Source of the DNA: Brevibacterium linens ATCC 9172
GTDB taxonomy: Bacteria; Actinomycetota; Actinomycetes; Actinomycetales; Brevibacteriaceae
Reading direction: 5' to 3'
DNA: 64,000 bases
Assembly (NCBI RefSeq): GCF_900169165.1
Contig: NZ_FXYY01000009.1
Location: forward strand, 1-64,000
Position numbers and translations under genes: made by a program. The notes below the pieces were generated by a model. That model saw nothing but the letters and a program-made list of their open reading frames with translations, did not search any database and was not told the origin of the DNA. Shown here piece after piece: positions 8,566-18,377 of the stretch. Numbering within the stretch: the first letter of the stretch is position 1; each line of letters begins with the position of its first letter.

Positions 8566-9498
8566 ATGGCACTCGATTTCACGCTCGTGCAGCTGCGGTA
8601 CTTCCAGGAGGTCGCCCGGCGGGAGCATATGACCGAGGCGGCGAAGCAGCTCAACGTCACCCAATCGGCGATCTCGACGGCGATGGCGCAGCTCGAGCGG
8701 ACCCTCGGCCTCGACCTCTTCATCCGACAGAAGAACCGGTCGGTCGTACTCTCCCCGGCGGGAAAGCGCTTCCTCACGGAGGTCACACCGTTCCTCGAGT
8801 CCTCCGACAACCTCGGTGAGACCGCGCTCGGGCTCTCTCGGTCGCTGAGCGGTCAGCTGACCGTCGGCGTGTTCTCGCCGATTGCGCCGACGAGGCTGCC
8901 GCTCATCCACGATGAGTTCGAGAAGCGCTATCCGGACGTGCGGGTCAACTACCTCGAAGCGGACCTGGAAGAGCTGCAGCGTGCGGTCACAGCCGGTGAC
9001 TGCGACATCGCCCTGACGTACACGCTGGGACTGAGCGACCGCTTCGACACGTATCTCATCGATGTCGTCAGGCCGCACGTCCTCGTGTCACTCGAGCACC
9101 GCCTCGGGGCCGGAGGGTGTCCCCGCCCCGTGCATCTGCGCGAGCTGGCGGACGAGAACTACATCCAGCTCGATCTTCCCTACTCTCGCCAGTACTACGA
9201 CGAGCTGTTCCGGATCGCCGGGGTCGTCCCGCGTATTCGCCACTCGTTCTCCGGGTACGAGACAGTGCGCTCGTTCGTGGCGATGGGGCTCGGCTATTCC
9301 CTGCTCAGCCAGAGTGTCTCCTCGGGGACCTACATCGGTTCGAAGACCGTCGACATCCCGCTCCTCGACGACTTCCCGAGCATCGACCTCGCATTCATCT
9401 GGCCCAACGACGTCCGTCTCAATCGGCGCGGCCGGGCCTACTGCGAGCTGACGAAGGAGATCCTCGGCCCGGCGTCCGGTCATCAATCGGATCTATGA
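8566..9498 (+). CDS. LysR-family transcriptional regulator
   Basis: The 310-aa protein has the LysR winged HTH at residues 1-60 (LRYFQEVARREHMTEAAKQL, then NVTQSAIS) and a type 2 periplasmic-binding-like effector domain after it. It is the first gene before the rightward MFS-amidohydrolase-amidase block and is transcribed in the same direction, 84 nt ahead of the transporter, so it probably controls that block. A GATGGT-N4-ACCATC inverted repeat in the gap is a candidate site. The effector is unknown. Confidence 0.85.
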   Translation: MALDFTLVQLRYFQEVARREHMTEAAKQLNVTQSAISTAMAQLERTLGLDLFIRQKNRSVVLSPAGKRFLTEVTPFLESSDNLGETALGLSRSLSGQLTVGVFSPIAPTRLPLIHDEFEKRYPDVRVNYLEADLEELQRAVTAGDCDIALTYTLGLSDRFDTYLIDVVRPHVLVSLEHRLGAGGCPRPVHLRELADENYIQLDLPYSRQYYDELFRIAGVVPRIRHSFSGYETVRSFVAMGLGYSLLSQSVSSGTYIGSKTVDIPLLDDFPSIDLAFIWPNDVRLNRRGRAYCELTKEILGPASGHQSDL

Positions 9499-9544
9499 GC
9501 TACCCAAAAAGTAACTGTTGGACTGATGTGATCTGTGCCGCAAA

Positions 9545-9560
9545 GATGGTGCCAACCATC
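9545..9560. promoter_or_regulatory. Candidate operator before the MFS gene
   Basis: GATGGT and ACCATC form a perfect 6-4-6 inverted repeat 22 nt before the transporter start at 9583. It could be a LysR operator, or a small hairpin in the leader. There is no direct evidence for either. Confidence 0.35.
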
Positions 9561-9582
9561 ACGCGACTCCAGGAGCACCTCG

Positions 9583-10873
9583 ATGTTCACCCCAACAGTT
9601 GAGCAGGGACGCACGTCCACGAGCATGCAGCGGAAAGTGCTGCTCGGCGGCAGCATCGGCCAGTTCGTCGAGTTCTACGACTTCACGTTGTACGGACTCT
9701 CGGCAGTCATTCTGTCCGAATACTTCTTTCCCGACGGCGACCGGATCACCGGCCTGCTGGTCATCTTCGCGACCTTCGGCGTCGCCTTCGTCATGCGTCC
9801 CCTCGGCGGGCTGTTCTTCGGAGCCCTCGGGGACAAGGTGGGCCGGCGGAAGACGCTGACCATCACGATCTTCCTCGTCGGAGCCTGCACGGCGCTCATC
9901 GGCATCCTGCCCGGATTCGACACGATCGGATGGTTCGCCCCGATCCTGCTCATCCTCGCCCGACTCGGCCAGGGCTTCTCTGCCGGCGGCGAATCCGTGG
10001 GCGGACCCTCCTTCGTCTACGAACACGCCCCGGTGGCCAAGCGCGGCCTGTGGATCAACATCACTCTGGCCGCGACCGCTCTGCCCTCGGTGTTCGCCGG
10101 CGGTCTGATCCTGGTGCTGTCGACGGTGATGAGCGATGCCTCCTTCGATTCCTGGGGTTGGCGAGTGCCGTTCCTGCTGGCCCTGCCGCTGTCGGCCGTC
10201 GGTCTGTGGATCCGGTCGAAGACCGACGAATCCGAGCTGTTCAAGCAGACTGCTGCGGAACGCCCCAAGGAGTTCAGCCCGATCCGCGAATCCTTCCGCG
10301 AGAACTGGGTCGGCATGCTCCAGGTCTTCTTCGTCCTCGGCGTCACCGCACTCGGCTTCTACATGCTCTCGGCCTACTTCGTCACCTACATCCAGACCAC
10401 GGGTGACCTCAGCCGTGAGCAGTCGCTGCTCATCAATGCGATCGCCATGGCCAGCTACACGATCTTCCTGCCCATCGCAGGTCACCTCGGTGATCGGTTC
10501 GGTCGGCTCCCCATGCTCATCGCGGGCACGATTCTGCTGGCGGTCACCTCGGTGCCGGCGTTCGGCCTTGTGACCAGCGGACACATGGGGCTGGCCTTCC
10601 TCGGGCAGACGATCTTCGTCCTCGCCCTCTGCTGCTACGGTGGCGGCTGCTACACCTTCTTCTGTGAGCGCTTCTCGATTCACCTCGGCGGCCATCAGCT
10701 ACAACATCTCGTACGCAGTGCTCGGCGGCACCGCACCGTTCGTCGGCACCTGGCTCGTCGACATCACCGGGGTCAACACCGCTCCCGGCTACTACATGGC
10801 CGCAGTCGCTGCCCTGTGCCTCGTCCTCATCTTCGTCACGCGTCTGCCCGAGACCCGTGGACGTCTGGGGTGA
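9583..10873 (+). pseudogene. MFS transporter of the metabolite:H+ symporter type, frameshifted near the 3' end
   Basis: The reading from ATG 9583 (AGGAG 7 nt upstream) encodes a 12-helix MHS/ShiA-type symporter, with GQFVEFYDFTLYG at the start and the MRPLGGLFFGALGDKVGRRK loop between helices 2 and 3. After ...FFCERF (about 10674) the frame is lost. The expected continuation, RFTSAAISYNISYAVLGGTAP and onward to a stop at 10873, is in the +1 frame. The related transporter at 14059 has four residues (DPEV) between the matching Phe and Arg, where here only one base remains, so a loss of about 11 bases explains the shift. The out-of-frame tail runs to 10956. Unless this is a sequence error, the last two helices are lost. 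Confidence 0.75.
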
Positions 10874-11056
10874 GCACGGGTGAGCCTGCATTGACATCGA
10901 GTTTCGTCCACGTTCACATCACATTTTGTACAGATCATCGGGATGAAAAGCGATGAACTGAACGAAAAGCGATGTGCGAGCCCCACCCGCGCCTGCCACC
11001 CGCGCCCCCAGCCCCTTGCAAACCACATCCCACCCTCATGAGAGAAGCGATCAGCA

Positions 11057-12364
11057 ATGAACCATCAGGCAGCCCCGTCCTCCGACGCAGCCTTCCTCGC
11101 CGACTTCCACTTCGTCGCCACCATCGGTGCCACCGACAACAACGGCGTCGACCGGCAGGCGCTGACGGCCGAAGACAAGCAGACGCGTGACTGGATGCGC
11201 GGCTGGGCGACGGACAAAGGCTTCGACGTGCGCGTCGACGCGATCGGAAACATGTTCGCGTGCCTCGAATTCGTTCCCGGCGCCCCGTACGTCCTCATCG
11301 GCTCCCACCTCGACTCACAGCCGCTCGGGGGGCGCTTCGACGGAGCCTACGGAGTCATCGCCGCCCTCTTCGCGGCCGTGCGCGTCAAAGAGGAGCTCGC
11401 CGAATCTGGTCTGAAACCCGCGTACAACCTCGCCGTCGTCAACTGGTTCAACGAGGAGGGCGGTCGCTTCGCCCCGTCGATCATGGGCAGCTCCGTCTAC
11501 GCCGGGCTCTTCGACCTCGACGAGATGCTCGCCGTCACCGACCTCGACGGCACCACCGTCGCCGAGGCGCTGGGCGCCATCGGCTACGCCGGCACCGACA
11601 CCCCGCCCGAGGCGATCTCCTACGCCGAGATCCACATCGAACAGGGCCGCATTCTTGAACGCGAAGCCACGGACATCGGGGTCGTCGAGGCCAGTTGGTA
11701 CACACAGAAACTCGACATCGACGTCCTCGGCGAACAGTCGCACACAGGAGCAACTGCGATGGCCGACCGGCACGATGCGCTCGTCGCCGCCGCGAAGGTC
11801 GTCCTCGCGGTCGCCGAGGTGGTCGATGAGTTCGAGGAAGAAGCCCTCGTCTCCTCGGTCGGCCAGCACGTCGTCGAACCGAACTCGCCGATCGTCGTGC
11901 CCCGCCGCGTCCATATGGTCGCCGACCTCCGGTCCTCCGATCCGGCCCTCGTCCAAGCCGCCCGCAACTCGCTGAAGACGCAGATCGCCGAGATCGCGCG
12001 CGCCCACGACATCACGATCAACGTCCGCGACTTCGACATCCGCGACAAACGCCGCTTCCCGACCGAGGGCGTCGAACTCGCCGAGAAGGCTGTCGCCAAC
12101 GAAGGCCTGAGCATCCGCCGGTTGGAGACGATGGCCGGCCACGATTCCGTGGCGATGAATCACCGCGTGCCCGCCGTGATGATGTTCGTGCCCAGCGTCG
12201 ACGGCGTCTCCCACTGCGAACGCGAATTCACCACCGACGACGACATGCTCCGCGGAGTCCGCGTCCTCACCTCGGTGGCCGGCGAACTCGTCCGCGGTGA
12301 ACTCGCCGACGTCCGTGACGGTGCCGTGTGGGTCGGTTCCTCCGTCGCCGAGGCGCGCGCATGA
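11057..12364 (+). CDS. M20-family Zn-dependent amidohydrolase (N-carbamoyl amino acid hydrolase-like)
   Basis: The 435-aa protein belongs to the allantoate / N-carbamoyl-L-amino acid amidohydrolase branch of M20 metallohydrolases. Visible metal-site motifs are GSHLDSQPLGGRFDGAYG, NEEGGRF and AEIHIEQG, with a GHDSVAMN segment near the C-terminus. Between two transporters and two amidases, it likely hydrolyses a carbamoyl or amide intermediate of an imported compound. The last base pairs overlap a 25-codon ORF (ATGA), which in turn overlaps the amidase. The start has a weak GAGAAG site. Confidence 0.8.
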   Translation: MNHQAAPSSDAAFLADFHFVATIGATDNNGVDRQALTAEDKQTRDWMRGWATDKGFDVRVDAIGNMFACLEFVPGAPYVLIGSHLDSQPLGGRFDGAYGVIAALFAAVRVKEELAESGLKPAYNLAVVNWFNEEGGRFAPSIMGSSVYAGLFDLDEMLAVTDLDGTTVAEALGAIGYAGTDTPPEAISYAEIHIEQGRILEREATDIGVVEASWYTQKLDIDVLGEQSHTGATAMADRHDALVAAAKVVLAVAEVVDEFEEEALVSSVGQHVVEPNSPIVVPRRVHMVADLRSSDPALVQAARNSLKTQIAEIARAHDITINVRDFDIRDKRRFPTEGVELAEKAVANEGLSIRRLETMAGHDSVAMNHRVPAVMMFVPSVDGVSHCEREFTTDDDMLRGVRVLTSVAGELVRGELADVRDGAVWVGSSVAEARA

Positions 12365-12438
12365 GCACCGATATTCAGCGCATCCGCTACGGTGACAGCA
12401 GCGACCTCCTGCGAACTCACATCGAGGTGACCCCATGA
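12361..12438 (+). CDS. 25-codon linker ORF coupled at both ends
   Basis: An ATG at 12361 overlaps the stop of the M20 gene (ATGA), and its own TGA overlaps the amidase ATG at 12435 in the same way. The predicted peptide begins MSTDIQRIRYGDSSD. It fills exactly the gap between two genes and could pass ribosomes from one to the next. It could instead be the remains of a deleted gene whose first and last codons were fused. I know of no homologue. Confidence 0.4.
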   Translation: MSTDIQRIRYGDSSDLLRTHIEVTP

Positions 12439-14015
12439 CCGCCAATGCAACCGGTCCAGCCACAGCGCCCGACCCCACTCAACCCTGGACCCTGTCCGCC
12501 ACCGAGGCGCTCGCTGCCTTCCGGACCAAGGAGCTGTCCCCGGTCGACTACCTGAGCTCGCTCATCGGCCGGATCACCTCCGACGATGAGCGCATCAATG
12601 CGGTCACCGAAGTCGTCGAGGAGGCGGTCACCTCGGCGCGGGAAGCCGAGACGTTCTATGCGAACGCCACCGATGATGACCTCGCCGAGGCGGCCGCCGC
12701 CCGTCCGCTGCTCGGACTTCCCGTGATCGCCAAGGAGAAACACGCCCTCGCCGGCCGCGGCCTCACCCAAGGGCTGCTCCACGAACGCGACACCATCGCC
12801 GACAACGATGCCGCGATCATCGCCCGCATCCGCGCCGCCGGGGGATTCGTCCACGCCCGAGCCACCTCGCCGGAGTTCAGCTGCGCGACGATCACGCACT
12901 CGCCGATGTGGGGCGTGACCCGCAACCCGTGGAACCTCGACCTCTCACCCGGCGGGTCCTCCGGTGGGTCCGGTGCTGCGCTCGCCGCCGGGTTTGCGCC
13001 CCTGGCCACGGCCTCGGACATCGCCGGATCCACGAGGCTGCCCGCCGCGTTCACCGGCACAGTCGGGTACAAAGCCCCCTATGGTCGGATACCCGGAGCG
13101 CAGCCCCTGGCCGCGGACTGGTACCGCGGGGATGGGCCGATGGCGCGCACCGTGGCCGACGCCGCCCTCCTCGCCCGCGTCATGGTCGGCGTCGATCCGA
13201 GAGATCACGCGACGATCGCCTCGCCCGGGTTCCTCGATGACTTCGACCCCGCCGAGGCGGCTGATCGACTCCGCGGACGCAGGGTCGCGCTTTGCGTGCG
13301 TTTGGGGGACTTCCCCGTCGGGAAGGACATCGAAGCGAATACCCGCGCGGTCGCCTCGGCGCTGGAATCGGCCGGGGCACACGTCGAGGAGATCGCACTG
13401 CCGTGGACGTCCGAGCGGATCTTCGAGACCGCGTTCACGCACTTCGGAAACCTGCTCGCGCCCGCCATGCGAAAGGCCACTCGCGGCCATGAACACACCC
13501 TGGCTGAGTACACGGTGCGGTTCATGGCCGATGCGGAAGCCGTCGCCGCACGCCGCTCCTTCTATGACGGACTCGCCATGGAATCACAGATCCAGGCCGA
13601 GCTGGCGTCCGCGATGGACGGCTTCGATGTGCTCGTGGCGCCCACCTCGGCGGTGGCGGGATTGGAAGCTGGAGCCAGCTACCTCGACGGGATCACGGTC
13701 GGTGCCGACGGCGTCGGTCGCGAAGGCGCGGCCGGTCGCGAAGGCGGAGTCGGACAGGCGGTTGGAACAGGCAGTGCGGGAGTCGGGGGAGGCGCCGACG
13801 GCGTGCGTCTCGACCACTACTGGCAGGCGCATATGACGATGCCGTTCAACATCTGCAACCGAGTGCCGATCGTCAACGTCCCCTCCGGCATGGCCGACTG
13901 CGGCATCCCCACCGGCGTCCAGGTCATCGCTCACCCGTACGATGACACCCGCGCCTTCGACATCGCCGCGGCGATCGAAGCGCTGCGCCCGTGGACCGGA
14001 CTGGCGCCACAGTGA
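12435..14015 (+). CDS. Amidase signature enzyme
   Basis: The 526-aa product carries the amidase-signature Ser-cisSer-Lys triad. The Lys is in LPVIAKEKHALAG, the cis-Ser in LSPGGSSGGSGAA, and the nucleophile Ser in DIAGSTRLPAAF. The C-terminal part has the usual PFNICNRVPIVNVPSG. An unusual Gly-rich stretch (about residues 417-455, codons at 13685-13805) interrupts the fold with imperfect repeats of GADGVG/REGG type. Translation is probably coupled to the linker ORF by a 4-nt overlap. The substrate is unknown, and a second amidase follows downstream. Confidence 0.85.
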   Translation: MTANATGPATAPDPTQPWTLSATEALAAFRTKELSPVDYLSSLIGRITSDDERINAVTEVVEEAVTSAREAETFYANATDDDLAEAAAARPLLGLPVIAKEKHALAGRGLTQGLLHERDTIADNDAAIIARIRAAGGFVHARATSPEFSCATITHSPMWGVTRNPWNLDLSPGGSSGGSGAALAAGFAPLATASDIAGSTRLPAAFTGTVGYKAPYGRIPGAQPLAADWYRGDGPMARTVADAALLARVMVGVDPRDHATIASPGFLDDFDPAEAADRLRGRRVALCVRLGDFPVGKDIEANTRAVASALESAGAHVEEIALPWTSERIFETAFTHFGNLLAPAMRKATRGHEHTLAEYTVRFMADAEAVAARRSFYDGLAMESQIQAELASAMDGFDVLVAPTSAVAGLEAGASYLDGITVGADGVGREGAAGREGGVGQAVGTGSAGVGGGADGVRLDHYWQAHMTMPFNICNRVPIVNVPSGMADCGIPTGVQVIAHPYDDTRAFDIAAAIEALRPWTGLAPQ

Positions 14016-14058
14016 GAACCCGACTTCGGAACCCCTGAAACAGCAAGAAGGACCCACA

Positions 14059-15393
14059 ATGACGTCTGATCCGCAATCAGTTCGCCCCGACGACCCCGTC
14101 GGAACCACCACGCATTCAGCCGATCCGAGCAGCACCAACCCGGGCAAGGTCGCCTTCGCGAGCTTCATCGGCACGACCGTCGAATGGTACGACTACTTCC
14201 TCTTCGGCACCGCGGCTGTGCTCGTGCTCAACGACCAGTTCTTCCCCTAGCTCGACCCCTTGGCCGGACAGCTGGCGTCGCTGTCGACCTTCGCCGTCGC
14301 CTTCGTCGCGCGGCCCTTGGGCGGAGTGATCTTCGGGCACTTCGGTGACAAGCTCAGCCGCAAGTCGATGCTCGTGCTGTCCCTGCTCATGATGGGCTTC
14401 GCGACTTTCGCGATCGGGCTGCTGCCCGGCTACAGCACAATCGGCGTGGCCGCTCCGATCCTCCTCGTCCTCCTCCGCGTGGTCCAAGGCTTCGGCGTCG
14501 GCGGCGAATGGGGCGGGGCCGTGCTCATGGCTGTCGAACACGCTCCACCTCATAAGAAGGCGTTCTACGGAGCCTGGCCGCAGGCCGGTGTGCCCGCCGG
14601 TTCCGTGCTCTCCAGCCTCGTGTTCTTCCTCGTCCAGCTCATGCCCAATGAGCAGTTCATGTCCTGGGGCTGGCGGATCCCGTTCCTCATCTCCGCCGTC
14701 CTCGTCCTCATCGGCCTCTTCATCCGCCTGCGCCTGACCGAGTCGCCCGAACTCAACGAGGTCAAGGAAGAGAAGAAGGTCGCGAGCCTGCCCTTCCTCG
14801 AACTGTTCAAGACCTCGAAGAAGTCGCTGCTCATCGGCATCTTCTGCCTCGTCGGATCGAACACGCTCTTCTACATCGCCAGCGTCTACCTGCTCTCCTA
14901 CGCGCCCGACTCCACCGGACTCAACCGCGGCGAGGTGCTCCTGGCCATAGCGATCGGTGCGTCCTTCGACGTCATCGCCATCCCCCTCGTCGCGATCTTC
15001 GCCGACCGCCACGGCAAACGCACGATGATGCTCGTCGGCAGCCTCGTCACTGCCGTCGCCGCCATCCCGATCTTCTGGGCGATGAACACCGGAACCTTCC
15101 TCGGTGCGGTGCTGGCGATGATCATCGCATTCCCGATCGCGCACTCGATCGTCTACGCCACCTCCTCGGGCTTCATCTCGGGACTCTTCGACCCCGAGGT
15201 CCGCTACACCGGAGCCTCGATCTCCTACCAGATCGGCGGGCTCATCTCCTCAGCCCCGGCGCCGATGATCTCCGTGCTGCTGTTCACGACCTTCGAATCG
15301 TGGGTGCCGGTCGCGCTCTACCTCGTCGCGGCTAACCTGTTGGCAGGGATATTCGTCCTCTTCGACACGAGGAACAGGGCGATGAGCGAGTGA
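14059..15393 (+). pseudogene. MFS transporter (MHS type) with an in-frame TAG at codon 64
   Basis: From ATG 14059 (AAGAAGGA upstream) the frame reads SFIGTTVEWYDYFLFGTAAV...LNDQFFP and then meets TAG at 14248-14250. The same frame then continues without a break for another 380 codons through ARPLGGVIFGHFGDKLSRKS and the rest of a 12-helix symporter. A CAG-to-TAG change would explain it. With read-through the protein would be 444 aa, close to family length. An internal restart could only give a protein lacking the first helix. It is the second broken transporter of the same family in this block. Confidence 0.8.
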
Positions 15394-15407
15394 CCAGGAG
15401 CAGACAG

Positions 15408-16760
15408 ATGACCGACGGACAGGAGCAGCCGACGAACGGACCGACTCATCCAGAACAGGCTCATCCGATGGATGAGCACACCATCGCCGAGGTGGAGCGT
15501 GCCGGAACGCAGTTCAACGCCGTCACAGCGATGACCGTCGACCGCGCGGATGCCCTCACCGCGGAATCGATCGACCGCCGCGATTCCGGGCAGCCGCCTC
15601 GGCGATTGGAGGGGGTTCCCTTCGCCATCAAGGACGTCATCGACCTGGTCGGCTACCCGACGACGATGGGATCGGCGGTGCGCAGCGATGCCCCGGCGAC
15701 CGCCTCGGCGCCGGTCGTGGACCGACTCGAAGCAGCGGGGGCGATCCCGGTGGCGAAGACGAACTGCCAGGAGTACTCCTATGGAATCCTCGGCGAGGAA
15801 TCCGCCTTCGGCCGTGTCATCAACCCCGTCGATCCAGCGCTGTGCACCGCCGGATCGAGCTCCGGATCGGCTGCGCTCGTCGCCGCCAACGCGGTGCCTT
15901 TGGCCTTGGGCACGGACACGGCCGGGTCCGTGCGCGTGCCCGCGGCCTGCCAGGGCGTGTTCGGGTTCAAACCGACCTTCGGCGTCGTGCCCGTCGACGG
16001 AGTCTTCCCGCTGTCGCCTGCCTTCGACACCGTCGGCCTGTTCGCCTCGGACCTCGGCGTGCTGACCACGGCCTTCGATGTGATCGCTGGCGACGAGTCC
16101 GGCGAGGTACCTGACCTGAATGCAGCGATCGGCCTCATCGGCAGCGGCGAACGGACGATCGATGTCAGCCTCTTCGGCGACGACGATAGCCGGGCGAGAG
16201 ACCTGCTCATGACGGTCCCGGAGCTCACGATCACCTCGGCGAATGGCCCGACCCTGGGCGAACTCCTCGACGACCTTGCGCCGATCTACGACTTCATCCG
16301 CCTCTATGAGGCTTACGAGGTCCACAAGGACCTCTTCGCCGAGCGCGCCGCGGACTACCAACCGGGCGTGGCCAAGAAGATCGAGGCCGGCCGGGACCTC
16401 GGCGAGGCCGAATACCGGAAGCAGTTGGACGCGCTCGCCGAACTGCGGGAGCGGTCGCTGTCGGTCTTCGGCGCTACCGATTTCCTGCTCACTCCAGCCC
16501 TCGACGGGCCGGTGGTCCGCTGGGATGAGATCGACTCCGGACCGGCGGCGAAGTTCATGCGCTATTCGATGCCGTTCAACGTGCTCGGCTGGCCGGCGTT
16601 GACGATCCCGCTGCCCGGGGCCGGCGTCGGAAACGGAGCTGGCGTCGGAAACGGAAACGGCGTTGGAACTGGAGCCAGCTCAGGACCGCGGGCGGTGCAG
16701 CTGGTCGGTCGCCCGGGTGGTGACCGCGACCTGCTCGCCTTCGCCTCGCGGCTGGGGTGA
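15408..16760 (+). CDS. Amidase signature enzyme, second copy
   Basis: The 450-aa protein has the amidase triad in FAIKDVIDLVG (Lys), CTAGSSSGSAA (cis-Ser) and GTDTAGSVRVPAACQG (nucleophile Ser). I chose ATG 15408 because AGGAG lies 8 nt upstream. A GTG at 15390 overlapping the transporter stop is an alternative. Near the C-terminus (about residues 404-425) a Gly/Val/Asn-rich repeat replaces the usual short PxG loop. It differs clearly from the amidase at 12435 and is not a recent duplicate. Confidence 0.85.
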   Translation: MTDGQEQPTNGPTHPEQAHPMDEHTIAEVERAGTQFNAVTAMTVDRADALTAESIDRRDSGQPPRRLEGVPFAIKDVIDLVGYPTTMGSAVRSDAPATASAPVVDRLEAAGAIPVAKTNCQEYSYGILGEESAFGRVINPVDPALCTAGSSSGSAALVAANAVPLALGTDTAGSVRVPAACQGVFGFKPTFGVVPVDGVFPLSPAFDTVGLFASDLGVLTTAFDVIAGDESGEVPDLNAAIGLIGSGERTIDVSLFGDDDSRARDLLMTVPELTITSANGPTLGELLDDLAPIYDFIRLYEAYEVHKDLFAERAADYQPGVAKKIEAGRDLGEAEYRKQLDALAELRERSLSVFGATDFLLTPALDGPVVRWDEIDSGPAAKFMRYSMPFNVLGWPALTIPLPGAGVGNGAGVGNGNGVGTGASSGPRAVQLVGRPGGDRDLLAFASRLG

Positions 16761-16775
16761 ACGCAATTCAGATAC

Positions 16776-16812
16776 CGCCGAGGCGGCCCTCCCATTTCGG
16801 GAGGGCCGCCTC
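16776..16812. terminator. 14-bp perfect stem-loop terminator
   Basis: GAGGCGGCCCTCCC at 16780-16793 pairs perfectly with 16799-16812 around an ATTTC loop, 20 nt after the amidase stop and between convergent genes. The left arm includes a CGCCGAGGCGG copy (16776-16786). No U tract follows. A partial repeat of the right arm occurs at about 16887-16910. Confidence 0.75.
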
Positions 16813-16917
16813 GTGTGCATGGGCTTCCCAACGGTGCGGGCCGCCGCGGCGAGGATGGGCCACGTCGTTCGGATGCGTGATCCGATCAGGGAGGGCCGCC
16901 TCGGTGAGGGTGGGAGG

Positions 16918-18377
16918 TCACAGCCTCCAGCAGCTGTCGAGCGGAGCCTTGCCCGCGAAGGTGCGACTGGTGAAGGTCTCGATGCGGGGCAGGGCTGCGA
17001 CGTAGCCGCCTAAGTGAGTGGGCCCGAGATTGTCCTCGAAGGCCACCTTGTGACCGGCTCTGCACCAGGTCGACGCGAGCTCCTTGCCCTGATCGAACGA
17101 GATGACGTCGTCGAGGCGGCTGTGGTTGACCAGCAGCGGAATATCAGGCACTTCGGCCTTACCCAACCGCTGCCGGTCAACGATGTCCGTGAAGTTCTCG
17201 TCGATGACCTCAGGGAACGACTCGCCGTTCTTCGTCAGCGACTTCCCATCCGTGAAGGCAGTCGAGAGCAGGGCTTGGACGGTGCACTTGTCCGCTGTTT
17301 CGGCGACCACCTTCTGCCCCTTCTCGTTGAGGAATTCTGACAGATCGATGTCAGCCTGATCGGCGAACCCGACGACGCCGTAGAGTGCGAATGCCGTATA
17401 GACGCTCGAGAGACCGGAGACGGTCTTTTGTACAGGTCGGTCGGCACCGCGCCGGCCGAAGCGGAGGCGATGTTGAGCTCGGGCGCCCACTCCTTCTGGA
17501 GCTCCAGGGCCGCCGTCGTAGCATGACCGCCCTGCGAGTAGCCGCGCAGCTGGAGCTGGGTGTCCTCATCGATCTCGCTGCCATCGACCTGCTGGACGGC
17601 ACGTGCCGCGTCGAGGACGGAGCGCCCCTCTTCGACACGGTTGACGTAGTGGTGGGTGCCTTCGGTGCCGAGGCCCATGTAGTCGACGACGACAACCGGA
17701 TGCTTTGCGGCGAGGGCCGATGCGACGGAGATGCCTTCGTATTCGGTGCCCATGCCCATCTGGCGGCTCGGAGCGCACTTGTCGGCGATGCCCTGGGTGC
17801 CCGGCGCGATGACGACGGCATCCTCAGCGTGGCCGCTCGCGCCGTTCGGGGTGAGCAGAGTGGCGGTGGCGGCTCGGGCCTTGCCCTTCTCATCGGTGGT
17901 CTTGTACATGAAGACCGTCGACTTCGCGTCATGCTTGATGAGCTTCACCGGGTCGAGGTAGAAATCGGAGTCGGCCTGCTTGAGCACCGTGCCGTCCGCG
18001 CTCGGCAGCGAGTCCGGGGTCCGATAGAAGTTCCCGGGAACCCCCGATGCCGGAAGCTCCTCCTGCGCGGCGGCGTATTCGACATCGGCCGTGGTGATCT
18101 CATCGGACTCTTCGACGGCCTTCTGTGCCTCTTCGACGCTGATGCCCTCGGGGACGCTGTGGCGATCGAGCGTGCTCGGATCCTCCGCCGCACGGTCGTC
18201 GAGGAACTCTTCGGCTTCGTCCTCGGTCTGCGGAACGAGTTCGGCGGCCTGGGCCGGAGCGGTCGTCGTGCGCAGGGTGAGTGCGAGGCCGACGACGGCT
18301 GCGGCGCTCAGGGCCTGGAGGCGACGACGAGGCCCGTGTGAGGAGGTGGTAGGCAGTGCTGTGGTTGGCGTGCTCAT
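16918..18377 (-). pseudogene. Secreted lipase (LIP family), one-base frameshift
   Basis: From ATG 18377 the product has a signal peptide with Arg-rich n-region and an ALSAAAVVGLALTL core, then a secretory lipase domain with the nucleophile elbow GYSQGGH. The frame is intact to DLYK at about 17427. The family continuation TVSGLSSVYTAF and onward to a stop at 16918 is in the other frame. One missing base at the run of four A (minus strand 17429-17426) explains it. With the base restored the enzyme would be about 486 aa. As given, the catalytic Asp and His region is lost. It may be a real pseudogene or a homopolymer sequencing error. Confidence 0.75.

Noticed and set aside
9559..10695. 378-codon open frame on the minus strand across the first MFS gene
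   Set aside because: The translation is very rich in Glu, Arg and Asp with no domain. The plus-strand transporter with a ribosome binding site explains the region.
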